Shown here piece by piece: positions 8,408 to 17,992 of a DNA stretch of 64,000 nucleotides (its first letter is position 1; every line of letters begins with the position of its first letter). The notes under the pieces are model-generated. The model was not told where the DNA came from, did not search any database, and saw nothing but the letters and a program-made list of their open reading frames with translations. The position numbers were made by a program, and so were the translations under genes. Origin of the DNA: Methylotenera sp. G11 (GTDB lineage: Bacteria > Pseudomonadota > Gammaproteobacteria > Burkholderiales > Methylophilaceae); assembly GCF_000799735.1 (NCBI RefSeq), contig NZ_JUHH01000001.1, positions 2,046,001 to 2,110,000 on the forward strand, written 5' to 3'.

Positions 8408-9343
8408 TTATGCCGCCAGAAACTGCTCTAGCGCATCCAGCATCAGCCCTGCCGGATTGCAGTCGGTTTGCGCGGCAATTTCCACCATGCCGGTAGGGCT
8501 GGTGACGTTGATCTCGGTTAAATGGTCACCGATCACATCCAGCCCTACGAGGAACAGCCCGTGCTGTTTGAGCGTTCTGCCAACCACGGTGGCAATTTCA
8601 TGGTCGCGCTCACTGAGCGGCTGCGCCACACCGGTACCGCCGGCTGCCAGGTTGCCGCGGGTTTCGCCCGCGAGCGGTATGCGTGCCAATGCATAGGGTA
8701 ACGGGTCGCCATTAATGATGATGATGCGTTTATCGCCCTGCACGATTTCCGGCAGGTAGCGTTGCGCCATGATGGTACGGCTGCCATGCAGGGTGATGGT
8801 TTCCAGGATCACGCTGATGTTCGGGTCGTCCAGCGTCAGCCGGAAAATACTGCTGCCGCCCATGCCATCCAGCGGTTTCACGACGATATCCTGATGCGTA
8901 TTCAAAAACTCGCGGATCAGCGCATTATTTGCAGTGACCAAAAATTCCGGTGCAAATTGCGGAAACCGCGTGACCGAAAGTTTTTCATTCCAGCCGCGGA
9001 TTGCCGCCGGGTCATTAAACACCTTGGCACCCTGGCTGGCGGCAATTTCCAGCAGGTAAGTGCTGTAGAGGTATTCATTATCGAACGGCGGGTCTTTGCG
9101 CATGATGATGGCGTCAAAGTCCAGCGGTGCATTTTCATCCGGGATGCCCAATTCATAACCATCGCCGGTGAATTCGAACGACTGCGTCCTGATCCGGGCT
9201 TGGCTGCCGCGCAGGAAAAGGTCATGCTGCATGCACACGAATAATTCGTGGCCGCGCCGGCTTGCTTCGCGCATCATGGCGAAGCTCGTATCCTTGTAGA
9301 TTTTCAGGCTAGGCAGCGGATCCAGAATAAATACGAGTTTCAT
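8408..9343 (-). CDS. gshB: Glutathione synthetase
   Basis: 311 residues, the usual length for bacterial GshB. It joins gamma-glutamylcysteine and glycine using ATP in the cytoplasm. The N-terminal GSH-synthase fold (FILDPLPSLKIYKDTSFAMM) is followed by an ATP-grasp domain with the loop VKPLDGMGGSSIFRL and the metal site region LTEINVTSPTG. It lies 20 bases after gshA and 10 bases before apbE, which fits one transcript for both glutathione steps. Confidence 0.95.
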   Translation of the reverse strand: MKLVFILDPLPSLKIYKDTSFAMMREASRRGHELFVCMQHDLFLRGSQARIRTQSFEFTGDGYELGIPDENAPLDFDAIIMRKDPPFDNEYLYSTYLLEIAASQGAKVFNDPAAIRGWNEKLSVTRFPQFAPEFLVTANNALIREFLNTHQDIVVKPLDGMGGSSIFRLTLDDPNISVILETITLHGSRTIMAQRYLPEIVQGDKRIIIINGDPLPYALARIPLAGETRGNLAAGGTGVAQPLSERDHEIATVVGRTLKQHGLFLVGLDVIGDHLTEINVTSPTGMVEIAAQTDCNPAGLMLDALEQFLAA

Positions 9344-9363
9344 CGTCAGCAGTGGCCCAGTGG

Positions 9364-10674
9364 TTATTGGTTAAGCGGATTCTGTTCCTGCAGCTCTATG
9401 GCAGCGGCCAGCAGCGCCAGGCGCGCAACCACGCCATAGGCATAGAAGCGGTTTGGCGCGGCATCCGGAGCACCGGCACAGTCAGGCAGGGTACAGGGTT
9501 TTTCAAATGCCAGCGGTACAAAATGCGAGCCGGGCGCGTTCAGGTTCTCATCCACGCCGCGGCCCGTGTGCACGCGGTAAAAGCCGCCAATCACGAAATG
9601 ATCCATCATGTACACGACAGGCTCGGCCACGGCATCGTTGATGCTTTCGAAGGTATAAACACCTTCCTGGATGATGACTTCAGAAACTTCCAGACCTTCT
9701 TTCACGACGGACATCTTGTTACGGGTCTTGCGGTTCAGGGCGCGTACATCATCCGGCGATTTCACGGTCATGATGCCCATGCCATAGGTGCCGGCATCCG
9801 CCTTTACAATCACGAACGGCTCCTGCGTCACGCCATACTCTGCGTATTTAAGCCTGATCTTTTCCAGCAGCAGCTCAACTTTAGCCGCAAGGCACTCTTC
9901 GCCGGTGCGGGCGTTGAAGTCGATCTCGCCGCAGGTATCGAAATACGGGTTCAGCAGCCATTCATCAATGCCGATCAGTTGTGCGAACTCGCTCGCTACA
10001 CGGTTATAGGCTGAGAAGTGCTGGGATTTCCGGCGCGTGCTCCAGCCGGCGTAAAGCGGGGGGATCAGGTCCTGCTCAAGATCTTTGAGTATTTCCGGAA
10101 TGCCGCCTGACAGGTCGTTATTGAGCAGGATGGCACAGCTGTCGAATTCATCCAGCGTGACGCCATCAATAGAAGATTGCGGCAATTTGATACGGTTGCC
10201 GACACGCACCACAGGTTCCAGCAGAAGCGTTTGCCCACCCTGCGTTTCAAATCGGGTAGGCACCGTGATTTCCGGTGAGATGGAACCGATCCTGATGTGC
10301 ATGCCTGCCTGTTTCAGGATATTGGCGAGCTCGACCACGTTGTGCAGGTAGTAAGTGTTACGTGTATGGTTTTCAGGAATGATCAGCAGACGGTGCGCTT
10401 CCGGGCATACTTTCTCGACGGCTACCATCGCGGCCTGAACGCTCAGGTGCAGAAATTCCGGATTCAGGTTGTTGAAACCGCCCGGAAACAGGTTGGTGTC
10501 TACCGGCGCCAGCTTGAAACCGGAGTTGCGCAAATCAACAGAAGCATAAAACGGAGCCGCATGCTCCAGCCATTGCGTGCGGAACCAATGTTCGATTTTT
10601 GGCATCGCGCCAAGCATGCTTTTTTCTAAACTCAGCAGGGGGCCGTTCAATGCTGTTGTCAGGTGAGGAACCAT
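9364..10674 (-). CDS. gshA: Glutamate-cysteine ligase, PF08886 (GshA) type
   Basis: 436 residues. This is the ligase class found in many betaproteobacteria and Acidithiobacillus, not the E. coli GshA fold. It makes gamma-glutamylcysteine from glutamate, cysteine and ATP. Recognisable segments are SVDLRNSGFKLAPVDTNLFP near the N-terminus and VKADAGTYGMGIMTVKS, a nucleotide-binding-like loop, in the C-terminal half. It is the first gene of the gshA-gshB-apbE run. A 64-base gap separates it from lipA upstream, so it may have its own promoter. Confidence 0.93.
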   Translation of the reverse strand: MVPHLTTALNGPLLSLEKSMLGAMPKIEHWFRTQWLEHAAPFYASVDLRNSGFKLAPVDTNLFPGGFNNLNPEFLHLSVQAAMVAVEKVCPEAHRLLIIPENHTRNTYYLHNVVELANILKQAGMHIRIGSISPEITVPTRFETQGGQTLLLEPVVRVGNRIKLPQSSIDGVTLDEFDSCAILLNNDLSGGIPEILKDLEQDLIPPLYAGWSTRRKSQHFSAYNRVASEFAQLIGIDEWLLNPYFDTCGEIDFNARTGEECLAAKVELLLEKIRLKYAEYGVTQEPFVIVKADAGTYGMGIMTVKSPDDVRALNRKTRNKMSVVKEGLEVSEVIIQEGVYTFESINDAVAEPVVYMMDHFVIGGFYRVHTGRGVDENLNAPGSHFVPLAFEKPCTLPDCAGAPDAAPNRFYAYGVVARLALLAAAIELQEQNPLNQ

Positions 10675-10738
10675 ATTTACCTTATTTTAAAGAATATCGC
10701 GATTATGCCGGAGTATATTACAGGCATAGCGGTGTTAG
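10675..10738 (-). promoter_or_regulatory. lipA-gshA spacer with inverted repeat and possible gshA promoter
   Basis: The 64-base gap holds an inverted repeat TATGCC (10704-10709) / GGCATA (10723-10728) with a 13-base spacer. On the minus strand there are TATACT-like and CATAAT-like hexamers that could be a -10 for gshA, but no convincing -35. It could instead be a weak hairpin after lipA. Confidence 0.3.
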
Positions 10739-11713
10739 TTAAACTACCTGCTGCGCCTGAAGGTCAGCATGGTAACTACTTCTTACCATGGGGCCGCTGG
10801 CGGTATTATTAAAGCCCATGGCATCCGCTTTTTGGCGTAAATCTTCAAAAATTTTCGGTTCTACATAACGCATGACCGGCAGGTGGTGCACGCTGGGCTG
10901 CAGGTATTGACCCAGCGTCAGCATGCTGACATTGTGCGCACGCAGGTCGCGCATCACCTCCAGGATTTCTTCATCGGTCTCGCCCAGGCCAAGCATCAGG
11001 CCGGATTTGGTTGGAATGTGCGGATACAGTTCGCTGAATTTCTTTAATAAGGTGAGCGAGTTCTGGTAGTCTGAACCGGGTCTGGCTTGTTTGTAGAGTC
11101 TGGGGATTGTTTCCAGGTTATGGTTCATGACATCCGGCGGCGCTTCACTCAGGATCTTCATGGCAACGTCCAGGCGGCCGCGGAAATCCGGTACCAGGAT
11201 CTCGATTTTAATTTCCGGAGACTGTGCGCGGACCGCTCTGATGCAGTCCACAAAGTGCTGCGCGCCGCCATCCAGCAAATCGTCGCGGTCTACGCTGGTA
11301 ATGACGACATATTTCAGCCGCATCTGCGCAATCGTCCGTGCGAGGTTTTCCGGTTCATTGGCATCCGGCGGCAGCGGTTTGCCGTGTGCCACGTCGCAGA
11401 ACGGGCAGCGCCGTGTGCAGATGTCACCCAGGATCATGAAAGTTGCCGTGCCGCCGCTGAAACATTCGCCTATGTTCGGGCAGCTTGCTTCTTCACACAC
11501 GGTATGCAGGTTGTTATCGCGCAGTACACGTTTGATTTCCTGATAGCGGGCGGAGTCCGGCGCTTTCATGCGTATCCATTCCGGCTTGCGCTGCGCAGGC
11601 TGCGGTATGATCTTGATCGGGATGCGCGAGGTCTTGGCCGCATCGATTTCCTTCACGCCGGCAATTTTCTGCCTGGGTGTTTTAATATCAGTCTTGTTTA
11701 CGTTATCAGTCAT
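10739..11713 (-). CDS. lipA: Lipoyl synthase
   Basis: 324 residues. This radical-SAM enzyme inserts two sulfurs into protein-bound octanoate. All six cluster cysteines are present: C73, C78, C84 (auxiliary 4Fe-4S, CxxxxCxxxxxC) and C99, C103, C106 (CxxxCxxC, SAM cluster). The C-terminal RSSYHA supplies the conserved serine ligand. Its start overlaps the lipB end by 8 bases, matching their successive roles: LipB attaches octanoate and LipA adds sulfur. Confidence 0.96.
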   Translation of the reverse strand: MTDNVNKTDIKTPRQKIAGVKEIDAAKTSRIPIKIIPQPAQRKPEWIRMKAPDSARYQEIKRVLRDNNLHTVCEEASCPNIGECFSGGTATFMILGDICTRRCPFCDVAHGKPLPPDANEPENLARTIAQMRLKYVVITSVDRDDLLDGGAQHFVDCIRAVRAQSPEIKIEILVPDFRGRLDVAMKILSEAPPDVMNHNLETIPRLYKQARPGSDYQNSLTLLKKFSELYPHIPTKSGLMLGLGETDEEILEVMRDLRAHNVSMLTLGQYLQPSVHHLPVMRYVEPKIFEDLRQKADAMGFNNTASGPMVRSSYHADLQAQQVV

Positions 11714-12377
11714 GCTTTTCCATATCGTCAGTCATTGCCGGGGCTTGCAGCTGTTCAAAGCCGGCATTGAGTATTTGCAGCAGTTGTTCACCGATTGCCC
11801 GCATGTCGGCAGCAATGCCCAGGTCTTTAGTCTGCGTGACTTTCAGTCCGGCGTAGCCGCAAGGGTCAATGGCCTCGAACGGGCTCAGGTCCATATCTAC
11901 ATTCAGGCTCAGGCCGTGATAGCAGCAGTTGTTTTTTACGCGTAAGCCCAATGATGCGATTTTGGCTTCCTGTGCATCGGCAAGCTGCACATAGACGCCG
12001 GGCGCGTCCTGCTTTGCGCTTGCCTCAACCCCGTGCGCCGCAAGTAACTCGATAATCGCATTTTCCAGCAATGTGACCAGCCTGCGTATATTCAGGCGGC
12101 TGCGCTGCAGGTCTGCCAGGATATATACAATCACCTGCCCTGGCCCATGATACGTGATCTTGCCGCCGCGGTCAGTGAGTATGGTCGGAATATCGTTACG
12201 CTGCGGCAGCCTGACCTGCCTGCGATTGAGCCCTAAAGAATACACCGGCGGGTGTTCGGTCAGCCACAATTCATCCGGTGCAGCCGGAGTGCGCTCCGCG
12301 TTGAAGCGCTGCATGGCCTGGCATGTGCTTTCAAATTCCGTGAGGCCTAAACGCCGGATGATCAAGGGCTGTTGCAT
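11706..12377 (-). CDS. lipB: Octanoyl-[acyl-carrier-protein]:protein octanoyltransferase
   Basis: 223 residues. It moves octanoyl from ACP to lipoyl domains of 2-oxoacid dehydrogenases and GcvH. The family motif [11 protein letters not shown] is at 71-81; the catalytic pair appears as K139 (AKIASLG) and C173 (DPCGYAGL). It sits between ybeD (15 bases upstream) and lipA (8-base overlap), the same order of functions as the E. coli dacA-ybeD-lipB-lipA region. Confidence 0.95.
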   Translation of the reverse strand: MQQPLIIRRLGLTEFESTCQAMQRFNAERTPAAPDELWLTEHPPVYSLGLNRRQVRLPQRNDIPTILTDRGGKITYHGPGQVIVYILADLQRSRLNIRRLVTLLENAIIELLAAHGVEASAKQDAPGVYVQLADAQEAKIASLGLRVKNNCCYHGLSLNVDMDLSPFEAIDPCGYAGLKVTQTKDLGIAADMRAIGEQLLQILNAGFEQLQAPAMTDDMEKHD

Positions 12378-12392
12378 CGCTTGCTGCGTTGG

Positions 12393-12674
12393 TCAGAGGG
12401 CGAATTTCACCAGGGGATGTGCGCTCAACAGGCGGTATACATTATCCAGCTGATCCTGGGATGTGACATACACATTACAGGTCAGGCTGATGTATTTGCC
12501 GGCTGAACTCGCGCGCATTTCTACATGATCGGCAGTAAATGCAGGCAGATGCGTCTGGATGACTTCAACAATGGTGCTTGCAAATGCATCGTGGGTTTCC
12601 CCCATGACCTTAATGGCAAAGCTGCAGGGGAAATCGATTAATGGCGGTGCGGTGTGGGGTTCTATTTCACGCAT
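12393..12674 (-). CDS. ybeD: YbeD/DUF493 family protein
   Basis: 93 residues, the standard length of the UPF0250/DUF493 family, which has an ACT-like ferredoxin fold. The segment FPCSFAIKVMGETHDAF near the N-terminus and the central EMRASSAGKYISLT are typical. Its molecular role is unproven; it is nearly always next to lipB, and a regulatory role has been suggested from the fold. It lies 13 bases after the carboxypeptidase gene and 15 before lipB. Confidence 0.88.
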   Translation of the reverse strand: MREIEPHTAPPLIDFPCSFAIKVMGETHDAFASTIVEVIQTHLPAFTADHVEMRASSAGKYISLTCNVYVTSQDQLDNVYRLLSAHPLVKFAL

Positions 12675-12687
12675 ACAGGTTACCTGC

Positions 12688-13860
12688 TTATTGTAATAGC
12701 AATTTTATCGAATCCCAGGCACGACCCAGAATGCCGGCTGTGTCGACGGCTTTTGCCGCAACGATAGGACGCTGTTCCACGACTTTGCCATTCAGCATGA
12801 ATTTCACGGTGCCGACTACCTGGCCTTTCTTGATCGGGGCGATCAAAGGCTGTGTGCTTGAAATGACAGCTTTCACATTGGCATATTCGCCTTTTGGCAG
12901 CGTCAGGTATAAGTCGTTTGCTACGGTTGAGGCAACCGTATTCTCAGTGCCTTTCCATACCCTGAGCTGGTTGATGGCCTGGCCGCGTTTGTATACGGGG
13001 GTGGAATCAAAGAACTGGAAACCGTAATTGAGCAGTTTCTGGCTTTCCGTTGCGCGGGCGGCATCTGTAGGTGCACCCAGTATCACGGAAATACGGCGGG
13101 TGTTGTCGCGCTTGGCAGAAGAAATCAGGCAGTAGCCGGCAGATTCGGTATGGCCGGTTTTCATGCCGTCCACATTCGGGTCCAGCCATAACAGGCGGTT
13201 ACGGTTAGGCTGCTTGATATTGTTGTAGCTATATTCTTTAACGGAATACAAACGCTTGTAATCTTCCGGAAAGTCGCGGATCAGGGCGCTGGCCAGGATC
13301 GACAAGTCTTCCGCCGTGGTGTAGTGCTGTGGATCAGGCAGGCCGGTCGCGTTCATGTAGTGCGTATTTTTCATGCCCAGGCGCTGCGCTTCTTTGTTCA
13401 TCATGCTGGCAAACAGTTGTTCCGTGCTGGCAATGCCTTCTGCAAGGGTGATGGAAGCATCGTTACCTGACACGATAATCATGCCATGCAGCAGTTCATC
13501 GACCGTAACGGGTTTGTTGGGCTCGATAAACATTTTAGAGCCTTCAACCTTCCAGGCGAGCTCGCTCACCGGCAGCGTTTGTGTCAGTTGCAGATGGCCG
13601 TTCTTAATGGCTTTGAAGCTCAAGTAAGCCGTCATGATTTTAGTCAGTGATGCCGGCTCAATGCGCATGTTTGCATTTTGTGTGGCAATCACATGGCCGC
13701 TGTTGAAATCCTTAAGCAAATACGCTTTGACTGCCAGGGTTGGCGGCGGTGCGATCTGTGCGCTTTCCGCATGAGCAAGCGGGCTGAAACTCAAGGCCAT
13801 GCATAAGGTGGTTGCTGAAATAATACCGATACTGCGAGTGAATAATGGATGATTGATCAT
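12688..13860 (-). CDS. dacC: D-alanyl-D-alanine carboxypeptidase (PBP5/6 family, DacA/DacC-like)
   Basis: 390 residues. A signal peptide ends near AHA-ES (residue 31). The peptidase S11 domain has S71-L-T-K74 (nucleophile and lysine), S131-G-N133 and K234-T-G236, followed by the PBP5_C beta domain and a C-terminal amphipathic tail (GILGRAWDSIKLLLQ) that should bind the membrane. It trims the terminal D-Ala from peptidoglycan stem peptides. It lies between rlpA and ybeD, as dacA does in E. coli. Choosing DacA or DacC is not possible from sequence alone. Confidence 0.92.
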   Translation of the reverse strand: MINHPLFTRSIGIISATTLCMALSFSPLAHAESAQIAPPPTLAVKAYLLKDFNSGHVIATQNANMRIEPASLTKIMTAYLSFKAIKNGHLQLTQTLPVSELAWKVEGSKMFIEPNKPVTVDELLHGMIIVSGNDASITLAEGIASTEQLFASMMNKEAQRLGMKNTHYMNATGLPDPQHYTTAEDLSILASALIRDFPEDYKRLYSVKEYSYNNIKQPNRNRLLWLDPNVDGMKTGHTESAGYCLISSAKRDNTRRISVILGAPTDAARATESQKLLNYGFQFFDSTPVYKRGQAINQLRVWKGTENTVASTVANDLYLTLPKGEYANVKAVISSTQPLIAPIKKGQVVGTVKFMLNGKVVEQRPIVAAKAVDTAGILGRAWDSIKLLLQ

Positions 13861-13876
13861 GTGTCTTTATTAGTGT

Positions 13877-14821
13877 TTACTGATTGGTAACGATTGCTGA
13901 AAGATTTAATTGCTTGCGAACTTTGCTGGCAGAGACATCAGCTTCTTTTCTGGTACTGAAAGGGCCGAGCTTCACGCGGTAAATGCCGTCATTATACACG
14001 TTAGTGACAGCCGCATTTCCGGCAAGTTCCAGCCCCAGAATCTTCTTCTGCAGCAGGTCGCCGTTCGCCTCGTTTTTAAACGCGCCTACCTGGACATAGT
14101 AGCTTGCCGGACTCGTATCCGGATTGTTGCTGGCGTTAGCTGCTATGGTTCTTGTTTCCGCTGCGGGCGGTGGCGCATAGGCCACCGGAATGATTTCCGG
14201 CGCAGGAGCCGGTGTTGCAGTGCGGATGGTATCTTTTTTCTGCAAGGCTTCAGGGCGGGTGTCAATCCATTCAACCTCAACCGGTGCGCTGCCCTGCGAG
14301 GATATGCGCAATTTATAGGCAGCTGCGTAGGATAAATCGATCAGCCTGTCCTGCTTGAAAGGGCCGCGGTCATTGATGCGCACGATCACAGTACGTTTGT
14401 TCGCCGGATTGGTGACCTTGACATAGCTTGGTATCGGGAGCGTAGGGTGTGCGCCGGACATCCCGTACATGTCGTAGATCTCTCCGCTCGAAGTTTTTTT
14501 GCCGTGGTAACGCCTGCCATACCAGGACGCCACGCCCTGCCGCACATAAGGTGCATAGCTGGTCATGGGCACGTATTTCCTGCCGAGTGCGCTATAAGGC
14601 TGATTGCTGCGCGGCAGGAGTGTTTCGGTTTTGGGTTGCGCATCGGGAATACTGTCTATGTCTGCCGGCGGATTGTCGCCGGGACCGTCATCCAGATAAT
14701 AGCCGCCCTTGCCGCTTGGTTTGGACGCCTGGGTATCCGTCGGTTTTACGGCTGACTGGCCGCCGCATGCGGTGACCGTCGCGACGCAAAGCATGATAAT
14801 AAATCGTTGAAAGTTAAACAT
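13877..14821 (-). CDS. rlpA: RlpA, septal-ring lytic transglycosylase-like lipoprotein
   Basis: 314 residues. A lipoprotein signal ends at VTAC with lipidated C19. The double-psi beta-barrel domain spans about 95-185 (GVASWYGRRYHGKKTSSGE ... RINDRGPFKQDRLIDLS), and a C-terminal SPOR domain (YYVQVGAFKNEANGD ... YRVKLGPF) binds denuded glycan at the division site. Pseudomonas RlpA cleaves such glycan; whether this one is active cannot be read from sequence. It is separated from rodA by 127 bases, the longest gap inside the superoperon. Confidence 0.92.
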   Translation of the reverse strand: MFNFQRFIIMLCVATVTACGGQSAVKPTDTQASKPSGKGGYYLDDGPGDNPPADIDSIPDAQPKTETLLPRSNQPYSALGRKYVPMTSYAPYVRQGVASWYGRRYHGKKTSSGEIYDMYGMSGAHPTLPIPSYVKVTNPANKRTVIVRINDRGPFKQDRLIDLSYAAAYKLRISSQGSAPVEVEWIDTRPEALQKKDTIRTATPAPAPEIIPVAYAPPPAAETRTIAANASNNPDTSPASYYVQVGAFKNEANGDLLQKKILGLELAGNAAVTNVYNDGIYRVKLGPFSTRKEADVSASKVRKQLNLSAIVTNQ

Positions 14822-14838
14822 TCAATCACCTCCATAAG

Positions 14839-14859
14839 GTATCCGTACGTTCTGGATAC
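14839..14859. promoter_or_regulatory. Inverted repeat in the rlpA 5' region
   Basis: GTATCC (14839-14844) and GGATAC (14854-14859) are separated by 9 bases and lie 18 bases upstream of the rlpA start. It could be a leader hairpin or an operator in the rodA-rlpA gap; no -10/-35 pair is obvious nearby. Confidence 0.3.
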
Positions 14860-14948
14860 AGGTCAGGGCGTTTCTGAAAATGCAGTCTCCGGGATGCCTC
14901 GTTGCCCGTGTGCATGTGAACTTGCAGGCGGCGCACCGGCGTATGCCC

Positions 14949-16043
14949 TTAGTTTGCAACTAGATTCTTGTGGGTATGTATGCTCATTAAAATACCAAAA
15001 CCCAGGCACAGTGTCACCAGAGAGGTGCCGCCATAACTGATCAGGGGCAATGGTACTCCTACTACCGGTAAAATGCCGCTCACCATGCCCATGTTGACGA
15101 AGGCATAGGAAAAGAAATTCAGCGTGATGCTGCCGGCGAGCAGCCTGGAAAATGTGCTCTGTGCCTGCGAGGCTATCATCAGGCCGCGCATGATGATAAT
15201 GCTGAACAGTGTCAGCAGCAGCATATTGCCCAGAAAGCCGAATTCTTCGCTGAACACCGCAAAAATGAAATCGGTCGTGCGCTCGGGCAGAAAATCCAGC
15301 TGCGTCTGCGTACCATTGAGCCAGCCCTTGCCGGTTGCCCCGCCGGAGCCGATCGCAATAATCGCCTGTATGGTGTGGTAGCCCGCTCCTAAGGGGTCTT
15401 GCGTAGGGTCGAACAGGATCTCGATCCGTTTTCTCTGGTAATCATGCAGCATGGACCAGAAAATAGGCATGAATCCAAGCAGTGACACCATGGCGCCCGC
15501 CAGGAATTTCCAGCTCAGTCCGGCCAGGAATAGCACATAAAACCCTGAGGATGCGATAAGCAGTGATGTACCAAGGTCAGGTTGTTTCATGATCAGGGCA
15601 ACCGGTATTGCCAGCAAAAGACCGGCCACGATGAAATTGGTCGCACTTGGCTTGCCTTCGCGTGAGGCAAAGAACCATGCCAGCATCATCGGCATGGCAA
15701 TCCTCATGAGCTCCGAGGGCTGGATCTGGGTAAAGCCGATATTCAGCCAGCGCCTTGCGCCATGGCTGATGGAGCCGAATAATGCAACGGCTATCAGCAG
15801 CAGCACGCCGAGTACATAAAGGATCAGGGCAACGCGTTCAAGTTTCTGCGGTGAAATGTTGGCAACCACCCACAGTACGCTTAATGCGACTCCCATATTC
15901 ACGGCCTGTGCATATATGCGATCCAGGCTCTGCCCCGATGCGCTATACAGCACGAACAGGCTGGTCAGCAGCGCAAAAAACAGGCATGTCATCAGGAAGG
16001 CATCAATATGTTTAAACAAATGCTGGAATAGTTTGCTAATCAT
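14949..16043 (-). CDS. rodA: RodA, SEDS-family peptidoglycan glycosyltransferase
   Basis: 364 residues with about ten hydrophobic helices. SEDS hallmarks include the extracytoplasmic loop LPERTTDFIFAVFSEEFGF and the C-terminal PVVGVPLPLISYGGTS. RodA polymerises lipid II for side-wall growth together with PBP2. Its start overlaps the end of mrdA by 8 bases, so the two partners are made together. Confidence 0.95.
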   Translation of the reverse strand: MISKLFQHLFKHIDAFLMTCLFFALLTSLFVLYSASGQSLDRIYAQAVNMGVALSVLWVVANISPQKLERVALILYVLGVLLLIAVALFGSISHGARRWLNIGFTQIQPSELMRIAMPMMLAWFFASREGKPSATNFIVAGLLLAIPVALIMKQPDLGTSLLIASSGFYVLFLAGLSWKFLAGAMVSLLGFMPIFWSMLHDYQRKRIEILFDPTQDPLGAGYHTIQAIIAIGSGGATGKGWLNGTQTQLDFLPERTTDFIFAVFSEEFGFLGNMLLLTLFSIIIMRGLMIASQAQSTFSRLLAGSITLNFFSYAFVNMGMVSGILPVVGVPLPLISYGGTSLVTLCLGFGILMSIHTHKNLVAN

Positions 16044-17985
16044 GCAGCTCTTCCTCTGGAGGCGCTGTTGTGGCGGCAGTATTGCCGGTTAATTGCTTAT
16101 TATCTTTTGCCGCTTCGATAGCGGGGACTTTGCCTAGCAGGTAATAATCCATCACTTTCCTGGCAATCGGGCCGGCAGTGGAGCCGCCGTGCCTGCCGTT
16201 CTCGACAATCACCGCCAGTGCAATGGTCGGATCTTCGGCCGGGGCGTATGCGATGAACAGGGCATGGTCAAGGTGGCGTTCATTCATGCCGCTTTCATTA
16301 TATTTTTCGTTCTGCTTGATGCCGATGACCTGTGCGGTACCGGTCTTTGCCGCGATCGAGTAGCCGGCATTGGCACCCACGCTGGCGGCGGTGCCGCCAG
16401 GCAGTGTTACGTCTATCATGCCGCGTTTAACGATTTCCACATTATCAGGATGCAGCACGACCCTGTCCTGGACGACCGGCGGCGTCATCTGTTTCTTGCC
16501 GGATTGCGCGCTTTCGATCTGGCTGACCATGCGTGGCTTCATCGCGACACCGTTGTTGGCCAGAATGGCCGTGGCCTGTGCCAATTGCAGCGGGGTGACC
16601 AGGGTGTAGCCTTGCCCGATGCCGACAATAACGGTTTCACCAGGGAACCAGGGCTGCTTGAAGCGCCGTTGCTTCCATTCGGGCGTGGGCAGCAATCCGC
16701 CGTTTTCGCTTTTGCCGCTGACGTTGTCGATGTCGATGCCTGATTTCCTGCCGAAGCCGAAATGGCGCACGAATGAAGTCAGGCTTTCGATGCCCATTTC
16801 CATGGCCAGGCCATAGAAGAAGGTATCGCAGGAGATGGTGATCGCTTTCTGGATGTCAACGGTGCCATGGCCGCTGGGTTTCCAGTCGCGGTAGCGGTGG
16901 CTTTTGCCGGGCAGCGTGAAAAAGCCCGGATCGTGGATCGAGTATGGCGGCGCGCGCTTGCCTGCCTCCAGCCCGGCCAGTGCAACAAAAGGCTTGAAAG
17001 TGGAGCCGGGCGGGTATACGCCGCGCAGGGGCCTGTTGATCAGCGGTTTGTCCAGTGACTCGTTCAGCGCTTTCCAGCTCTCGCTATCAATGCCGTCTAC
17101 GAATAAATTGGGGTCAAATGTGGGTTGGCTGACGTAACTCAACACCTCGCCGGTCTTAGGGTTGATGGCCACCAGTGCGCCACGGTGGTTGCCGAATGCG
17201 GTTTCAGCGATTTCCTGCAGCTTGCTGTCAGCAGCCAGAATGATGTTGTCACCCGGAATCGGCGGTGTGCTTGAGAGTACACGCACGGCATGGCCATCGG
17301 CATCGATCTCGACCTGCTGGAAACCGGTGGTGCCATGCAACTGCTTTTCATAATACTGTTCCAGGCCGCTTTTGCCGATGTGGTCCGAGCCTTTGTAGTT
17401 GGAAAGGTCGCCGGATTCTTCCAGGTTCTTCAGGTCACGGTCATTGATGCGGCCAATATAACCGATCATGTGCGAGCCCAGTTTGCCGAGCGGATAATGC
17501 CTGAACAGCCTGGATTTGATCTCCACGCCCGGAAAGCGGTAATGATTCACCGCGAATTTAGCCGCCTCGATTTCATTCAGGTGCGTGCGTATCGGGATGC
17601 TCTCGAAGTTGTGGCTCTGTTCGCGGAATTTCTTGAAACGCTTGCGGTCAAGTGAGCTGACCTCGACCAGGCTGCTGATCTCGGCGATGGTTTCTTCCAG
17701 GTTCTTTACTTTGGCCGGAGTGATTTCCAGGGTGTAAGCAAAAAAGTTGTGGGCGAGGATGACGCCATTCTTATCCAGGATCAGGCCGCGGTTGGGAATG
17801 ATGGGCACCAGTGAAATGCGGTTGTTTTCGGCAAGCGTCTGGTAATGGTTGTACTGCTTGATCTGCAGGTAGGAGAACCGGAAAGCCAGCAGCGCAAACA
17901 GGCAAAATACGACCAGCGCGGCAACGCCAAGCCGGAACCTGAAATAATGCTGCTCATGCAGGTAATTCTTTAATTCGGCACCCAT
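16036..17985 (-). CDS. mrdA: Penicillin-binding protein 2 (transpeptidase of the elongasome)
   Basis: 649 residues. One N-terminal membrane helix (about 16-40), the PBP dimerisation domain, then the transpeptidase domain with S328-T-F-K331, S385-C-D387 and K547-T-G549. It crosslinks the strands made by RodA. The SxN motif reads SCD, which is common in PBP2. It lies 7 bases after mreD and overlaps rodA. Confidence 0.95.
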   Translation of the reverse strand: MGAELKNYLHEQHYFRFRLGVAALVVFCLFALLAFRFSYLQIKQYNHYQTLAENNRISLVPIIPNRGLILDKNGVILAHNFFAYTLEITPAKVKNLEETIAEISSLVEVSSLDRKRFKKFREQSHNFESIPIRTHLNEIEAAKFAVNHYRFPGVEIKSRLFRHYPLGKLGSHMIGYIGRINDRDLKNLEESGDLSNYKGSDHIGKSGLEQYYEKQLHGTTGFQQVEIDADGHAVRVLSSTPPIPGDNIILAADSKLQEIAETAFGNHRGALVAINPKTGEVLSYVSQPTFDPNLFVDGIDSESWKALNESLDKPLINRPLRGVYPPGSTFKPFVALAGLEAGKRAPPYSIHDPGFFTLPGKSHRYRDWKPSGHGTVDIQKAITISCDTFFYGLAMEMGIESLTSFVRHFGFGRKSGIDIDNVSGKSENGGLLPTPEWKQRRFKQPWFPGETVIVGIGQGYTLVTPLQLAQATAILANNGVAMKPRMVSQIESAQSGKKQMTPPVVQDRVVLHPDNVEIVKRGMIDVTLPGGTAASVGANAGYSIAAKTGTAQVIGIKQNEKYNESGMNERHLDHALFIAYAPAEDPTIALAVIVENGRHGGSTAGPIARKVMDYYLLGKVPAIEAAKDNKQLTGNTAATTAPPEEELHD

Positions 17986-17992
17986 GTTCTAA

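Noticed and set aside
8762-9244. Long antisense frame inside gshB
   Set aside because: It is a mirror of the GC-rich coding frame of a conserved gene, with no domain or ribosome site. The same applies to 9352-10014, 11087-11770, 7405-8043 and 29465-29929.
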